In this document: piece by piece, positions 35,263 to 45,818 of the stretch
How positions within the stretch are numbered: the stretch's first letter is position 1
Layout: each line of letters starts with the position of its first letter
Source: Limnobacter sp. SAORIC-580
GTDB lineage: Bacteria; Pseudomonadota; Gammaproteobacteria; Burkholderiales; Burkholderiaceae_B
Assembly (NCBI RefSeq): GCF_013004065.1
Contig: NZ_CP053084.1
Coordinates: 1,488,001-1,552,000, forward strand
DNA length: 64,000 nt
Reading direction: 5' to 3'
Notes under the pieces: generated by a model
Databases searched by the model: none
Seen by the model: only the letters and a program-made list of their open reading frames with translations
Told to the model about the DNA's origin: nothing
Translations under genes and position numbers: made by a program

Positions 35263-36229
35263 GGTGGTCAGGGCTCAAGGGCAAGGCATTGTTAGCGACC
35301 TGGGGCGTTGGGGCTACCAGCATGAGGGTGTACCGATCGGGGGCGTGCTGGATACTTTTTCGTTCAGCCTGGCCAACCTTGCCTTGGGCAACCAGGCCAA
35401 TGCGGCTTGCCTGGAGCTGATGGGTCAATTCGATTTTGTATGCGCCAAGCCATGCCTTGTTTTGTTTGCAAACCGGGGTGCGCATGCCTTGTTAAACAAC
35501 AAACCAGTGTTGTGCGGTCAGGTTTTGGGTTTGCAGGAGGGTGATGTGTTGCGCACCCAGCCCCCAGGCCTGGGTTTCTGGAATGTGCTTTGTGTGCAAG
35601 GTGGTGTGGATGTGCCCGAAATGATGGGTTCCCGCAGTACCTGCCTCGTCGCTGGTTTTGGGGGGCTACAAGGCCGGGCCTTGCAAGTGGGTGATGAACT
35701 ACATTTTGCCCGGAAATTCACCACCAGTATTCGGCATGGTGTTCGTTTGGCCATGCCCCTGGCCCGCACTGAACATTCAGCCTGTTTGGTGCTTCATTTT
35801 TTGCCTGGTCCGGAATTTTTTGAACTCAGCGAAAATTCGCAGCACCTGTTTACCCGTCAACACTTCAGCTTGGGCACCCAAAGCAGTCGAATGGGGTATC
35901 GGCTGGAGGCCCTTGAATCGCCTTTGTCACTGAAGCATGTGGTTTCTTTGCGTTCACATGCTGTGCACCCGGGTTTGGTGCAGTTGCCACCTAGCGGGCA
36001 GCCGGTTGTGCTGCTGTGTGAAGCCCAGGTTACTGGCGGTTACCCACGTATTGGCAGTGTATTGTCATGTGATCTCTGGAAATTGTCACAACTTGGGGGT
36101 GGGGAAAGCGTAAGCTGGGTATTGGTCAATGAACAGCAGGCGCAGCGTCTACAGGCCAGGCATGAACTCGACCGCAAACGCTACCAGCAGGCCATTGAAT
36201 ACAACAAGGCAACTACCCATGTGGATTAA
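35255..36229 (+). CDS. pxpC: 5-oxoprolinase subunit C
   Basis: A 324-residue KipA-like subunit. The start was set at ATG 35255 (MLKVVRAQGQGIVSDLGRWGYQHEG), the conserved N-terminus; the frame is open further upstream but that part is antiparallel to nothing and simply overlaps pxpB. Family motifs include GGVLDTFSFSLANLALGN and GGYPRIGSVLSCDL. It overlaps pxpB by eight and pxpA by eleven bases. Confidence 0.92.
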   Translation: MLKVVRAQGQGIVSDLGRWGYQHEGVPIGGVLDTFSFSLANLALGNQANAACLELMGQFDFVCAKPCLVLFANRGAHALLNNKPVLCGQVLGLQEGDVLRTQPPGLGFWNVLCVQGGVDVPEMMGSRSTCLVAGFGGLQGRALQVGDELHFARKFTTSIRHGVRLAMPLARTEHSACLVLHFLPGPEFFELSENSQHLFTRQHFSLGTQSSRMGYRLEALESPLSLKHVVSLRSHAVHPGLVQLPPSGQPVVLLCEAQVTGGYPRIGSVLSCDLWKLSQLGGGESVSWVLVNEQQAQRLQARHELDRKRYQQAIEYNKATTHVD

Positions 36230-36953
36230 TGCAGATTTGGGCGAAGGTTGTGCCCACGACGAGACCCTGTTCAAGATTGTTGACTGGGCCAATATTGCCA
36301 GCGGCGGGCACGCTGGCGATGAACACAGCATTCGCCGGGCTTGTATGCTGGCGCTTGAACATGGCGTGCAGGTGGGCGCCCACCCCAGCTATCCGGACCG
36401 AGCCGGGTTCGGGCGTCAAAAGCCCGAAGGCTCAACTGCACAGTTGCTGGGTGAATTGAAACGGCAAATGGATTTTTTCGACAACATCGCCACGAAGTTG
36501 GGGTGTTGCCCTGCGCATTTCAAACCCCACGGGCAGTTGTACAACGATGCGGCCTTTCAAGCGGCCGAGGCCGAGCTACTCATCAATCTGGCCCATGCTT
36601 TTCCGCACCTGAAGCTGCTGGCTTTGGCCAATAGCCCCTTGGTGGCTTGGGCGCGTTCTGCTGGCATCGAGGTGATCGAAGAGGCCTTCCCGGACAGGGC
36701 TTACCTAAGCACCGGCGCGCTGGCACCTCGAAGCCAGCCTGGCGCTGTGCTTCATGATCCGGTTCAGGTCAAGGCACAGGCTGAATTGATTGTTCGGGGC
36801 GGGCCATTGCAGTGCCTGGATGGCTCAAGCCGCGTGGTCACGGCGCAAACCCTGTGTGTACACGGCGACAATGCACAGGCTTTGGACAATGCAAAGGCTG
36901 TTCGTGCTGCGCTTACCGAACACGATCAAGACACATTCAGTGGTGCAAGCTGA
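36219..36953 (+). CDS. pxpA: 5-oxoprolinase subunit A (LamB/YcsF family)
   Basis: A 244-residue subunit that completes the PxpABC enzyme. It begins MWINADLGEGCAHDETLF with the next motif NIASGGHAGDEHSI and the later FKPHGQLYNDAAF and DRAYLSTGALAPRS. The start at 36219 overlaps the pxpC stop. Order B-C-A with overlaps supports one complex made from one transcript. Oxoproline forms by spontaneous cyclisation of glutamine, so this is a repair or salvage role. Confidence 0.92.
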   Translation: MWINADLGEGCAHDETLFKIVDWANIASGGHAGDEHSIRRACMLALEHGVQVGAHPSYPDRAGFGRQKPEGSTAQLLGELKRQMDFFDNIATKLGCCPAHFKPHGQLYNDAAFQAAEAELLINLAHAFPHLKLLALANSPLVAWARSAGIEVIEEAFPDRAYLSTGALAPRSQPGAVLHDPVQVKAQAELIVRGGPLQCLDGSSRVVTAQTLCVHGDNAQALDNAKAVRAALTEHDQDTFSGAS

Positions 36954-37454
36954 TTAGCTGCCGGGTTTTATTTCAGGTGTAGGCAAAGTAATGTGGTCAG
37001 GCACACCAGCAACCGGTACAAAGCGCACATTCAATGGTGCCAGGCCGTGTTTGGCGCGAGCCTGGTTACAACGCGGGTTCAATTCACCTTGGGCGTCAAA
37101 TACATCGTATTCGCGGCAGGGTGAGGGGCGGTTTTCGTAAATGGTGCAGCTGACTGACTCGCCAATATTGCCCGACAGTGCAATGCAACGTGGCTTAGTT
37201 TGCGAGCTGCCTTTCATGCAGCTGCGGTACAGGTTCATTTGCTCCGTCAGTTCAACCGGCACCACGCCGCCTTCGGCTGCCGTGGTTTCGCCCCAATAGA
37301 AGCTGATTCTGAACGTGGAACAACACACGCCGCAGCTTTGGCAAAGGGCTTCAACGCCTGCGCCGTCAACAACAATTGTGGTGGGGTTTGACTGCAATTT
37401 AACCTCGGGAAAAAACAGCCATGGGGGAGAGTTGCGCGAATATATTCCTGGCAC
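36954..37454 (-). CDS. YkgJ-family cysteine-cluster protein
   Basis: A 166-residue protein with the YkgJ cysteine cluster: CQSCGVCC near residue 38, then CMKGS, CIALSGNIGESVSCTIYENRPSPCREYD and a later C. Such clusters probably bind zinc or an iron-sulfur centre. The function is unknown. The start is GTG 37454, chosen because no ATG is in frame before the first cysteines. It is convergent with pxpA with no gap. Confidence 0.8.
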   Translation of the reverse strand: MPGIYSRNSPPWLFFPEVKLQSNPTTIVVDGAGVEALCQSCGVCCSTFRISFYWGETTAAEGGVVPVELTEQMNLYRSCMKGSSQTKPRCIALSGNIGESVSCTIYENRPSPCREYDVFDAQGELNPRCNQARAKHGLAPLNVRFVPVAGVPDHITLPTPEIKPGS

Positions 37455-37578
37455 AGGCGCAAAGCAAGCACTATTTTCAAGTGACGTGGCTTGGAAGAAA
37501 CAAGCTTTTTGTAAGGTGCAAAGGCTACAATAGGGAAAACCATTATAAAAACCATTTAGCCCAGCAAATGGAGAGACT

Positions 37579-39540
37579 GTGAATCGACCGAATGCCGCTT
37601 CTGTGGCCGATTCGGGGGTTGCTGCCCCTGATTCAGCCCAAACCAGTACCAGCCCCAGCGGGCAAATGCTGGACTACATCAAACAAAGGTTGGTCAAGCA
37701 CGCGCCGTTCAGTGAAATTCCGCTTCGCGACCTGGACTGCCTGCTTGAAGGCTGCGCTGAAACTTATTTCGCACCCAACGAAGTGATTGTGCGGCCCGAG
37801 GACGGCCCACCCCAGTTTCTTTATTATGTTGAAAAGGGCTCTGCCGTGGGCCGCAAAGGCTTGGCCGACCTGTCTTCCACCGGGTTTCAATACGAAGCCG
37901 GGGAAATGTTTCCAGTCAACGCATTTCTTGCCAAACGCGCAGTTACAGCTACTTACAGCGCCCGGGAAGATACCTTCTGCCTGATGTTTACCTTCGACAG
38001 CGTGCAAGCCCTTGCGCGTAAAAGCCCGGTGTTCTCCGACTATTTAACCCGGCGCACCATGCAGTTTCTGGATTTGTCCAGAAAAGCGATTCAAGTGGCT
38101 TACTCCTCTCAAACCCTGGCCGAGCAAACGCTTGAAAAGCCCTTGCGCGATGTATGCCGTCACGAACCTTTTTCTTGCGCACCCACCACGCCCCTGAAGC
38201 AGGTGCTGGAAGTGATGCATGAGCACCGGATTGGTTCCATGATCGTGGTGAATGAGGCTATGGTGGTGGAGGGTATTTTGACTCGCCAGGATGTGTTGTC
38301 GCGCGTGGCCATGGCCCAAAAGCCCTTGATCTCGCTGATTTCGGAGGTCATGAACACCCCGGTTCATACCCTGGATGAAAGTTGCACCGCGCAAGATGCA
38401 GCCCTGCTCATGTCCAGATTTGGCATTCGCCACGTGCCGGTAACCCGCAACGGGAAATTAAGCGGCATTGTTTCCGAGCGCGATATTTTCGCCATGCAGC
38501 GTTTGTCGCTGAAACAGATCAGCAGCAACATTCGCTCAGCGCAAGACGCCGATATGTTGCGAACCTGCGCCAATGACATTCGCAGTTTTGCCAAAAACCT
38601 GCTGGGCCAGGGCATTGCTGCCAAGCAACTTACTGAATTGATCAGCCACTTGAACGATGTGCTCACCGAACGCATTCTTGAGGTTGTGGGTAACCGGATG
38701 GGCATTGATGCCAACAGTTACTGTTGGTTAAGTTTCGGCTCGGAAGGCCGTTCGGAGCAAACCATTGCCACAGACCAGGACAACGGCTTGCTGTTTATTA
38801 GCGATCAGCCTGAAGTGGACCGACCACGTTGGCTGGCTTTTGGCAAAGAGGTGAATCAAACGCTGGACCAGTGCGGCTACCCTTTGTGCAAAGGCAACAT
38901 CATGGCCAGCAACCCCGAATGTTGCATGACTGCGGGCGAGTGGTTGAACAAGTTTGCGCGATGGATCGATGTAGCCACGCCCGAGAACCTGCTGCGTGTG
39001 AACATATTTTTTGATCTTCGCGCGCTGGCAGGCAACAAAGAGCTGGCGCAGCCACTTCGGGACTACATTGTGACCCGCGCCAAGGAGTCTACGATCTTCT
39101 TGCGCTTGCTGGCTGAAAATATCATGCGTTTTCGCCCACCCTTGAATTGGCATGGCAGCATAGACACCACTGAAATTGAAGACATTCGCACGCTTGATTT
39201 GAAAAAGCAGGGTACAGCGGTCTTTGTCGATGCCGCGCGCTTTTTCTCGCTGGTTTTTGGCATTGATGAAGTCAATACCCGCCGTCGGTTCGAGGCCGTG
39301 GCCAAGCGTTTAAGCGTAGAGGAACAGCGCCGCGACGCGTGGGTGAGTGCCTTTGAGTTCTTGCAAATGATGCGCCTTCGCATACAGCTTGATGAAGGCG
39401 TGGCCGTGCCCAACTTGCCCGATCAGCCCAATGTGGTGAACTACGACGTGCTCGACAACATTGACCGCCGCATATTGAAGGAATGTTTCAGGGTAGGGCG
39501 GCGCTTGCAGCAGCGAATCGAGATGGAGCACATGCGTTGA
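37579..39540 (+). CDS. cNMP-binding/CBS/DUF294 putative nucleotidyltransferase
   Basis: A 653-residue signalling-type protein. It has a cyclic-nucleotide-binding-like domain at about 40-150 and two CBS domains at about 190-310. The DUF294 nucleotidyltransferase core carries FGSEGRSEQTIATDQDN near residue 390, and a DUF294 C-terminal domain follows to the end. The GS...TDQDN motif resembles the metal site of GlnD-type enzymes. It starts at GTG with GGAGAG upstream. The exonuclease gene overlaps its stop. In other bacteria this pair often sits next to acetate transport genes, which are not seen here. Confidence 0.87.
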   Translation: MNRPNAASVADSGVAAPDSAQTSTSPSGQMLDYIKQRLVKHAPFSEIPLRDLDCLLEGCAETYFAPNEVIVRPEDGPPQFLYYVEKGSAVGRKGLADLSSTGFQYEAGEMFPVNAFLAKRAVTATYSAREDTFCLMFTFDSVQALARKSPVFSDYLTRRTMQFLDLSRKAIQVAYSSQTLAEQTLEKPLRDVCRHEPFSCAPTTPLKQVLEVMHEHRIGSMIVVNEAMVVEGILTRQDVLSRVAMAQKPLISLISEVMNTPVHTLDESCTAQDAALLMSRFGIRHVPVTRNGKLSGIVSERDIFAMQRLSLKQISSNIRSAQDADMLRTCANDIRSFAKNLLGQGIAAKQLTELISHLNDVLTERILEVVGNRMGIDANSYCWLSFGSEGRSEQTIATDQDNGLLFISDQPEVDRPRWLAFGKEVNQTLDQCGYPLCKGNIMASNPECCMTAGEWLNKFARWIDVATPENLLRVNIFFDLRALAGNKELAQPLRDYIVTRAKESTIFLRLLAENIMRFRPPLNWHGSIDTTEIEDIRTLDLKKQGTAVFVDAARFFSLVFGIDEVNTRRRFEAVAKRLSVEEQRRDAWVSAFEFLQMMRLRIQLDEGVAVPNLPDQPNVVNYDVLDNIDRRILKECFRVGRRLQQRIEMEHMR

Positions 39541-40271
39541 GTACCACTTTGCAAGGCCAGTTGCTGCCCACGCAAGGCTGGGCCAGCTACATCAGGAACC
39601 GCCTGGTTCAAACGCTTGATTTTTCCAGCCCAAACCCTGACCGTTGGGTGGTGCTAGATGTTGAATCATCAGGCCTGAACCCGAAAAGAGATCGCCTTAT
39701 TTCGATTGCGGCCACTGCCATCGAGTTTGATGCGCAAAGACGCCCGCGAATTTCGCTCACGGACACGTTTGAAGTAGTCATCAAACAGCCCCCCGAAATC
39801 GTCGACATGATCGAGTTTGAAGCCATCGACAAAAACAATATTTTGATTCACGGCATTGGCATTGGCGCGCAGCAAAAAGGGGTGAAGGCGGAAGTGGCTT
39901 TGTCTGAATTCCTGCGTTATGTGGGCAACTCGCCATTGATTGCTTTTCACAGTTGGTTTGATGAAATCCTGATCAACAAAGCCATGCGTAAGGTGCTGGG
40001 TCGTACAACACATCGGCATTGGCTCGATCTTGAGCATTTGGCTGCGGTGCTGCACAAGGAAAATCACCAGCTTCCGCTGGATGTGTGGATGCAGCGTTAC
40101 GGCATTGAATGTGAACAGCGCCACCAGGCCGCAGCCGATGTATTGGCCACCGCCCAGTTGCTCATGAAACTGTGGCCCATGCTGCAAAAGCGAAAGGCCA
40201 CAGACTGGAAAGAACTGAAAACCATTGCCAACGGGCTTAAAACCCTGCCAGGGCGAAACTTGCCGACCTAG
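39537..40271 (+). CDS. DnaQ-like 3'-5' exonuclease
   Basis: A 244-residue DEDDh-type nuclease. Exo I is VVLDVESSGLNP, Exo II includes IAFHSWFDEILINKAM and Exo III is RHQAAADVLATAQLL, so all four acidic residues and the His are present. The start is set at TTG 39537, which overlaps the previous TGA and has GGAG eight bases upstream; ATG 39483 is an alternative inside the preceding gene. It is probably co-expressed with the DUF294 protein. Confidence 0.83.
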   Translation: MSTTLQGQLLPTQGWASYIRNRLVQTLDFSSPNPDRWVVLDVESSGLNPKRDRLISIAATAIEFDAQRRPRISLTDTFEVVIKQPPEIVDMIEFEAIDKNNILIHGIGIGAQQKGVKAEVALSEFLRYVGNSPLIAFHSWFDEILINKAMRKVLGRTTHRHWLDLEHLAAVLHKENHQLPLDVWMQRYGIECEQRHQAAADVLATAQLLMKLWPMLQKRKATDWKELKTIANGLKTLPGRNLPT

Positions 40272-40341
40272 TTTTAAAACCGAAGCCCTGTTTTGCGTTA
40301 TTCTGCCGGGCTGAACATTTGTTTTGAAGTTGGCCTTTTTC

Positions 40342-41376
40342 ATGCATGATTTTTCCTCTTATGACCTGATAATTGACGCACGCTCGCCCCGCGAGTTCGA
40401 GGAAGATCACATTCCTGGTGCGGTCAACATGCCTGTGGTCAACAACGATGAATATGCAGAAGTAGGCACCCTTCATCGCACCGACAAAATGGGCGCCTAC
40501 AGCATTGGTGTGCGCTATTCGCTGGCCAATATTGCACGTCACCTCAGCGAGGATTTGCCGAAATATCCCAAAGACGGCAAGGTGCTGGTGTACTGTTTTC
40601 GGGGTGGAAAGCGCAGCAAGCTGTGGGTTGATGCGCTTGAAACCATTGGTTACAACGTTCAAAAACTGCCTGGCGGCTGGAAAGCTTACAGACGTTGGGT
40701 GAATGAGCAGCTGGAAACTGCGCCCACCAAATTTGAGTATCACGTTTTAAGCAGCCCCACGGGTTGCGGCAAAACCCGCCTGTTGTATGCCTTGCGTGAA
40801 GCAGGTTGCCAGGTTGTTGATCTGGAGGCCATCGCCCGTCACAGAGGTTCAATCATTGGGGCGGTGCCTGGTACTCCACAACCCTCGCAAAAGTATTTCG
40901 ACACCTTGCTGTTGGAAGAACTCGCGAAATGCGATCCCACACGCCCAGTGTGGGTTGAAGCCGAAAGCAAAAAGATTGGAAATGTTCAGATACCCACAGC
41001 CATGCTTGATTCCATGCGCAGGGGCAAAACCATTCGCGTGCATGCCGACATGCAGCAACGGGTTGAGCTTTGGCGACAGGATTACAAACACTTTGAAGAA
41101 GATCCAGAAGGCTTGCTGGAACGGTTGCGTTTTATCCGCAGCCTGGTGGGCGGCAAGGAATTTGAAGAATGGGAGCAATTGGCTGCCGAGCGCAAAATGC
41201 CCGAGCTGTTTGAGCGGCTGATGCGCAATCATTACGACCCAGCCTACCGCCGCTCAATTTTGCGCGAGTACCCCAATATTGATGCATCACCTTTGATTGA
41301 ACTGCATGATTTGTCTCCTGCAGGCTTGCTGGAAGTGGCGAAAAAAATTCGCGCGCAATACGACAGAAAGGCTTGA
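40342..41376 (+). CDS. mnmH: tRNA 2-selenouridine synthase
   Basis: A 344-residue enzyme that converts 2-thiouridine at the wobble base of certain tRNAs to 2-selenouridine, through a geranylated form. The N-terminal rhodanese domain has its catalytic Cys in VYCFRGGKRS. The C-terminal P-loop domain has SSPTGCGKTRLL near residue 142. ATG 40342 starts MHDFSSYDLIIDARSP, matching the family. It implies a selenophosphate supply (selD) elsewhere in the genome. Confidence 0.93.
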   Translation: MHDFSSYDLIIDARSPREFEEDHIPGAVNMPVVNNDEYAEVGTLHRTDKMGAYSIGVRYSLANIARHLSEDLPKYPKDGKVLVYCFRGGKRSKLWVDALETIGYNVQKLPGGWKAYRRWVNEQLETAPTKFEYHVLSSPTGCGKTRLLYALREAGCQVVDLEAIARHRGSIIGAVPGTPQPSQKYFDTLLLEELAKCDPTRPVWVEAESKKIGNVQIPTAMLDSMRRGKTIRVHADMQQRVELWRQDYKHFEEDPEGLLERLRFIRSLVGGKEFEEWEQLAAERKMPELFERLMRNHYDPAYRRSILREYPNIDASPLIELHDLSPAGLLEVAKKIRAQYDRKA

Positions 41377-41398
41377 GCCGGCCACTCACACCCAATCG

Positions 41399-41815
41399 TC
41401 AGACCACCAACAAAGCCAGTTTGCTGCGAATGCCATCGGGTATTGGGGTGGGGGTGTTACCGGTCTTGTTCACAAACACGTGAATGAAGTAGCCTTCCGC
41501 GCACAATTCGCCTTTGGCGTTGAACAAACCCAATTCATAGCGCACTGAGCTGCTGCCCAGTTTACCCACCCGAAGGCCGGCCGTAACCGGCTCAGGGTAG
41601 GCCAGGGGTTTCAGGTATTTGCACTGGCTTTCCACCACAAAACCCACCACCTCCCCGTCGTGAATGTCCAGCCCGCCTTCTTCAATCAGGTAACGGTTTA
41701 CCACACTGTCGAAGTAGCTGTAATACAACACATTGTTCACGTGTCCGTAAATGTCGTTGTCGTGCCAACGGGTTTGAACTAGTTGATGCAGTGGGTATTG
41801 GGCCAGAGTGGTCAT
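41399..41815 (-). CDS. Acyl-CoA thioesterase (4HBT/YbgC-like)
   Basis: A 138-residue hotdog-fold enzyme. The catalytic Asp region is TRWHDNDIYGHVNNVLYYSY, the 4-hydroxybenzoyl-CoA thioesterase signature. It probably hydrolyses short or medium acyl-CoA. It is the last gene of a minus-strand operon with an iron alcohol dehydrogenase, a DUF4442 protein and fadH. Confidence 0.88.
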   Translation of the reverse strand: MTTLAQYPLHQLVQTRWHDNDIYGHVNNVLYYSYFDSVVNRYLIEEGGLDIHDGEVVGFVVESQCKYLKPLAYPEPVTAGLRVGKLGSSSVRYELGLFNAKGELCAEGYFIHVFVNKTGNTPTPIPDGIRSKLALLVV

Positions 41816-41834
41816 GGTCGAAGTTTGAATATTC

Positions 41835-43007
41835 TTAGTAGGCTGCTTGATAAATGGCCAAGGCCTGGGCCTCGTTCACATCGCGCGGGTTATTGCTCAA
41901 CAGGCGGGTTTGCAGCATGGCTGCACTGGCCATCACCGGCAAATCGTTCTCGCCAATACCCACTTCACGCAAGCCAACCGGCAAACCTGTGGAAGGCGAC
42001 AATGTGGCTGTGTAGTCAATAAAGGCCTGGGCCAGCTGCCCCGTATTGTCTCCATGGTGGCCCAGCTTCAACACTTGTGCCAGCTCGGCATACTGCTGTT
42101 CTGCAGCGGGCAAATTAAAGCGCAACACATGCGGCAGCACCAGCGAATTGCTCAAGCCGTGTGGCACGTGAAATATACCGCCGATTGGATAAGCCAGCGC
42201 ATGCACCGCACCCACAGGCGCGTTGGCAAATGCCTGGCCAGCCATGCAAGAACCCAACATCATCGCCTGGCGTGCCTCGCGGTTGCCCGGTTCTTGGCAC
42301 ACGGTGTGCAGGTTGGCAGCCAACAGGCGCAGCGCTTCACAGGCCAAAAAATCAGCATAGGGGTTTTTCAGGCGTTTACTGGTGTAAGCCTCTATCGCAT
42401 GCACCATGGCATCAATGCCGGTGGCCGCCGTTACATGTTGGGGCAGGCTGAGTGTCCAGTCGGCATCCAGAATGGCCAGGTCGCCATACAACACAGGCGA
42501 CACCACGCCCATTTTGGTGTCCACACCCGTGGTCACAATTGAAATTGGGGTCACTTCGCTGCCGGTGCCGGCAGTGGTGGGCACCAACACCAAAGGCAGC
42601 CTGTCGCTGGTCACATTACCCACACCGTACATGGTTTTCAGTTCTTGTTTGCCGCGCGCCAACACCGCAATCAGTTTGGCTACATCAAGCGTGGAACCGC
42701 CACCAATGGCCACCACCACATCGGCCTTGAATTCCTTGGCCAATGAAGTGACCCGGTGCACCAAAGCCTCGGGCGGGTCGGGTTCTACATCGTTGCAACT
42801 GTGAACTGCGTGGCCTGCTGTGGCCAGGTTTTCACAAATGGTTTTAAAGGCCTCGGTGCCCGCAATGAAGGGGTCAACCAGCATGAACACCCTTGCGGTT
42901 TTCAGCCCTTGCTGGGTCAGCAAGGGGGCCAACATGTCAGCCATTCGCAGCGAACTGCCCGATTCGCACACAATGCGGTTCACTGTTCTGAATTCAAATG
43001 GGGCCAT
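41835..43007 (-). CDS. Iron-containing alcohol dehydrogenase
   Basis: A 390-residue group III dehydrogenase. The NAD-binding part GGGSTLDVAKLIAVL is near residue 100, then PTTAGTGSEVTPISIV and the metal-site segments DAMVHAIEAYTS and HALAYPIGGIFHVPHG with the Asp and His ligands. The substrate is not defined; the operon (fadH, thioesterases) suggests medium-chain alcohols or aldehydes. Confidence 0.9.
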   Translation of the reverse strand: MAPFEFRTVNRIVCESGSSLRMADMLAPLLTQQGLKTARVFMLVDPFIAGTEAFKTICENLATAGHAVHSCNDVEPDPPEALVHRVTSLAKEFKADVVVAIGGGSTLDVAKLIAVLARGKQELKTMYGVGNVTSDRLPLVLVPTTAGTGSEVTPISIVTTGVDTKMGVVSPVLYGDLAILDADWTLSLPQHVTAATGIDAMVHAIEAYTSKRLKNPYADFLACEALRLLAANLHTVCQEPGNREARQAMMLGSCMAGQAFANAPVGAVHALAYPIGGIFHVPHGLSNSLVLPHVLRFNLPAAEQQYAELAQVLKLGHHGDNTGQLAQAFIDYTATLSPSTGLPVGLREVGIGENDLPVMASAAMLQTRLLSNNPRDVNEAQALAIYQAAY

Positions 43008-43043
43008 GCAGGTGTCTCCTTGCCGTGTAGTTATAGCAATAGT

Positions 43044-43538
43044 TTAGCCCTTGCGCTTTGGGGTCCAAGCCCAAATGGCGCGAACGAAGATAGGTTCTTT
43101 GCTTTCACCATCAGTAATCGTTACCGCCACATCCACTTCACCACGTTCCTCGGTCTGCATCATGGTGATTTGTTCTTGTGTCAGCATGGCTTCAGCACGC
43201 ATGTCGCCAGCGGCGCGTTTGCGGTAATCCACTTCCATGCGCTTGATCACCGGTATTGCGTTGGCTGGCACATTCAAACCCACCAACGCGCCGGTGGCCG
43301 ATTCTGCAATCATGATCATGGCCACTGCATGCACGGTGCCAATGTGGTTTTGCACGTAGGGGCGATTTTTGATCACCACAATTGAATGGTTGGGCTCAAT
43401 CCACTCGAATTTCAAACCACTGGTTTTGAAATACTTCACCGCACGGCCAAACAGCAGGGTAAAGGCACGGGTTTTCAAAGGCGTGGGCAGTTTGTCCACT
43501 TGCGCATACACCTTTTGCAACATCGATTTCTCACTCAT
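43044..43538 (-). CDS. DUF4442 (PaaI-like hotdog) protein
   Basis: A 164-residue hotdog-fold protein with the DUF4442 pattern: NRPYVQNHIGTVHAVAMIMIAESATGAL near residue 58. It is likely a thioesterase-type enzyme, but catalytic activity is not proven for the family. It lies 13 bases after fadH and before the dehydrogenase, in the same direction. Confidence 0.82.
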   Translation of the reverse strand: MSEKSMLQKVYAQVDKLPTPLKTRAFTLLFGRAVKYFKTSGLKFEWIEPNHSIVVIKNRPYVQNHIGTVHAVAMIMIAESATGALVGLNVPANAIPVIKRMEVDYRKRAAGDMRAEAMLTQEQITMMQTEERGEVDVAVTITDGESKEPIFVRAIWAWTPKRKG

Positions 43539-43551
43539 TTTTCTTCTGCCT

Positions 43552-45600
<2,049 letters not shown>

Positions 45601-45691
45601 TTAAAAATCGGTAGTTTTTTGTAATGTATTTACTTATGTTACTGAAAAGTAATTTTTATTGTTGGAGTGAGCGTTCAAATCTGCACTCAAA

Positions 45692-45709
45692 ATAGCACGA
45701 TCGGTCAAT
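45692..45709. promoter_or_regulatory. Palindrome upstream of fadH, TetR-type operator candidate
   Basis: The 18-base sequence has the symmetric pattern AT-G--CGATCG--C-AT around CGATCG. It lies 104 bases before the fadH start, between fadH and the divergent permease. TetR-family fatty-acid regulators use such dyads, but no regulator gene is in the window. Confidence 0.35.
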
Positions 45710-45818
45710 TTTTTGCGTGTTTTATTCGTGAAGAAATTACTGCGCCGCAATAAACAGGGGAACCTGTACCCCCACGCTTTGTCCTAAACTGGTGTTTTAC
45801 CCCGCAAGTGCTTCCCTC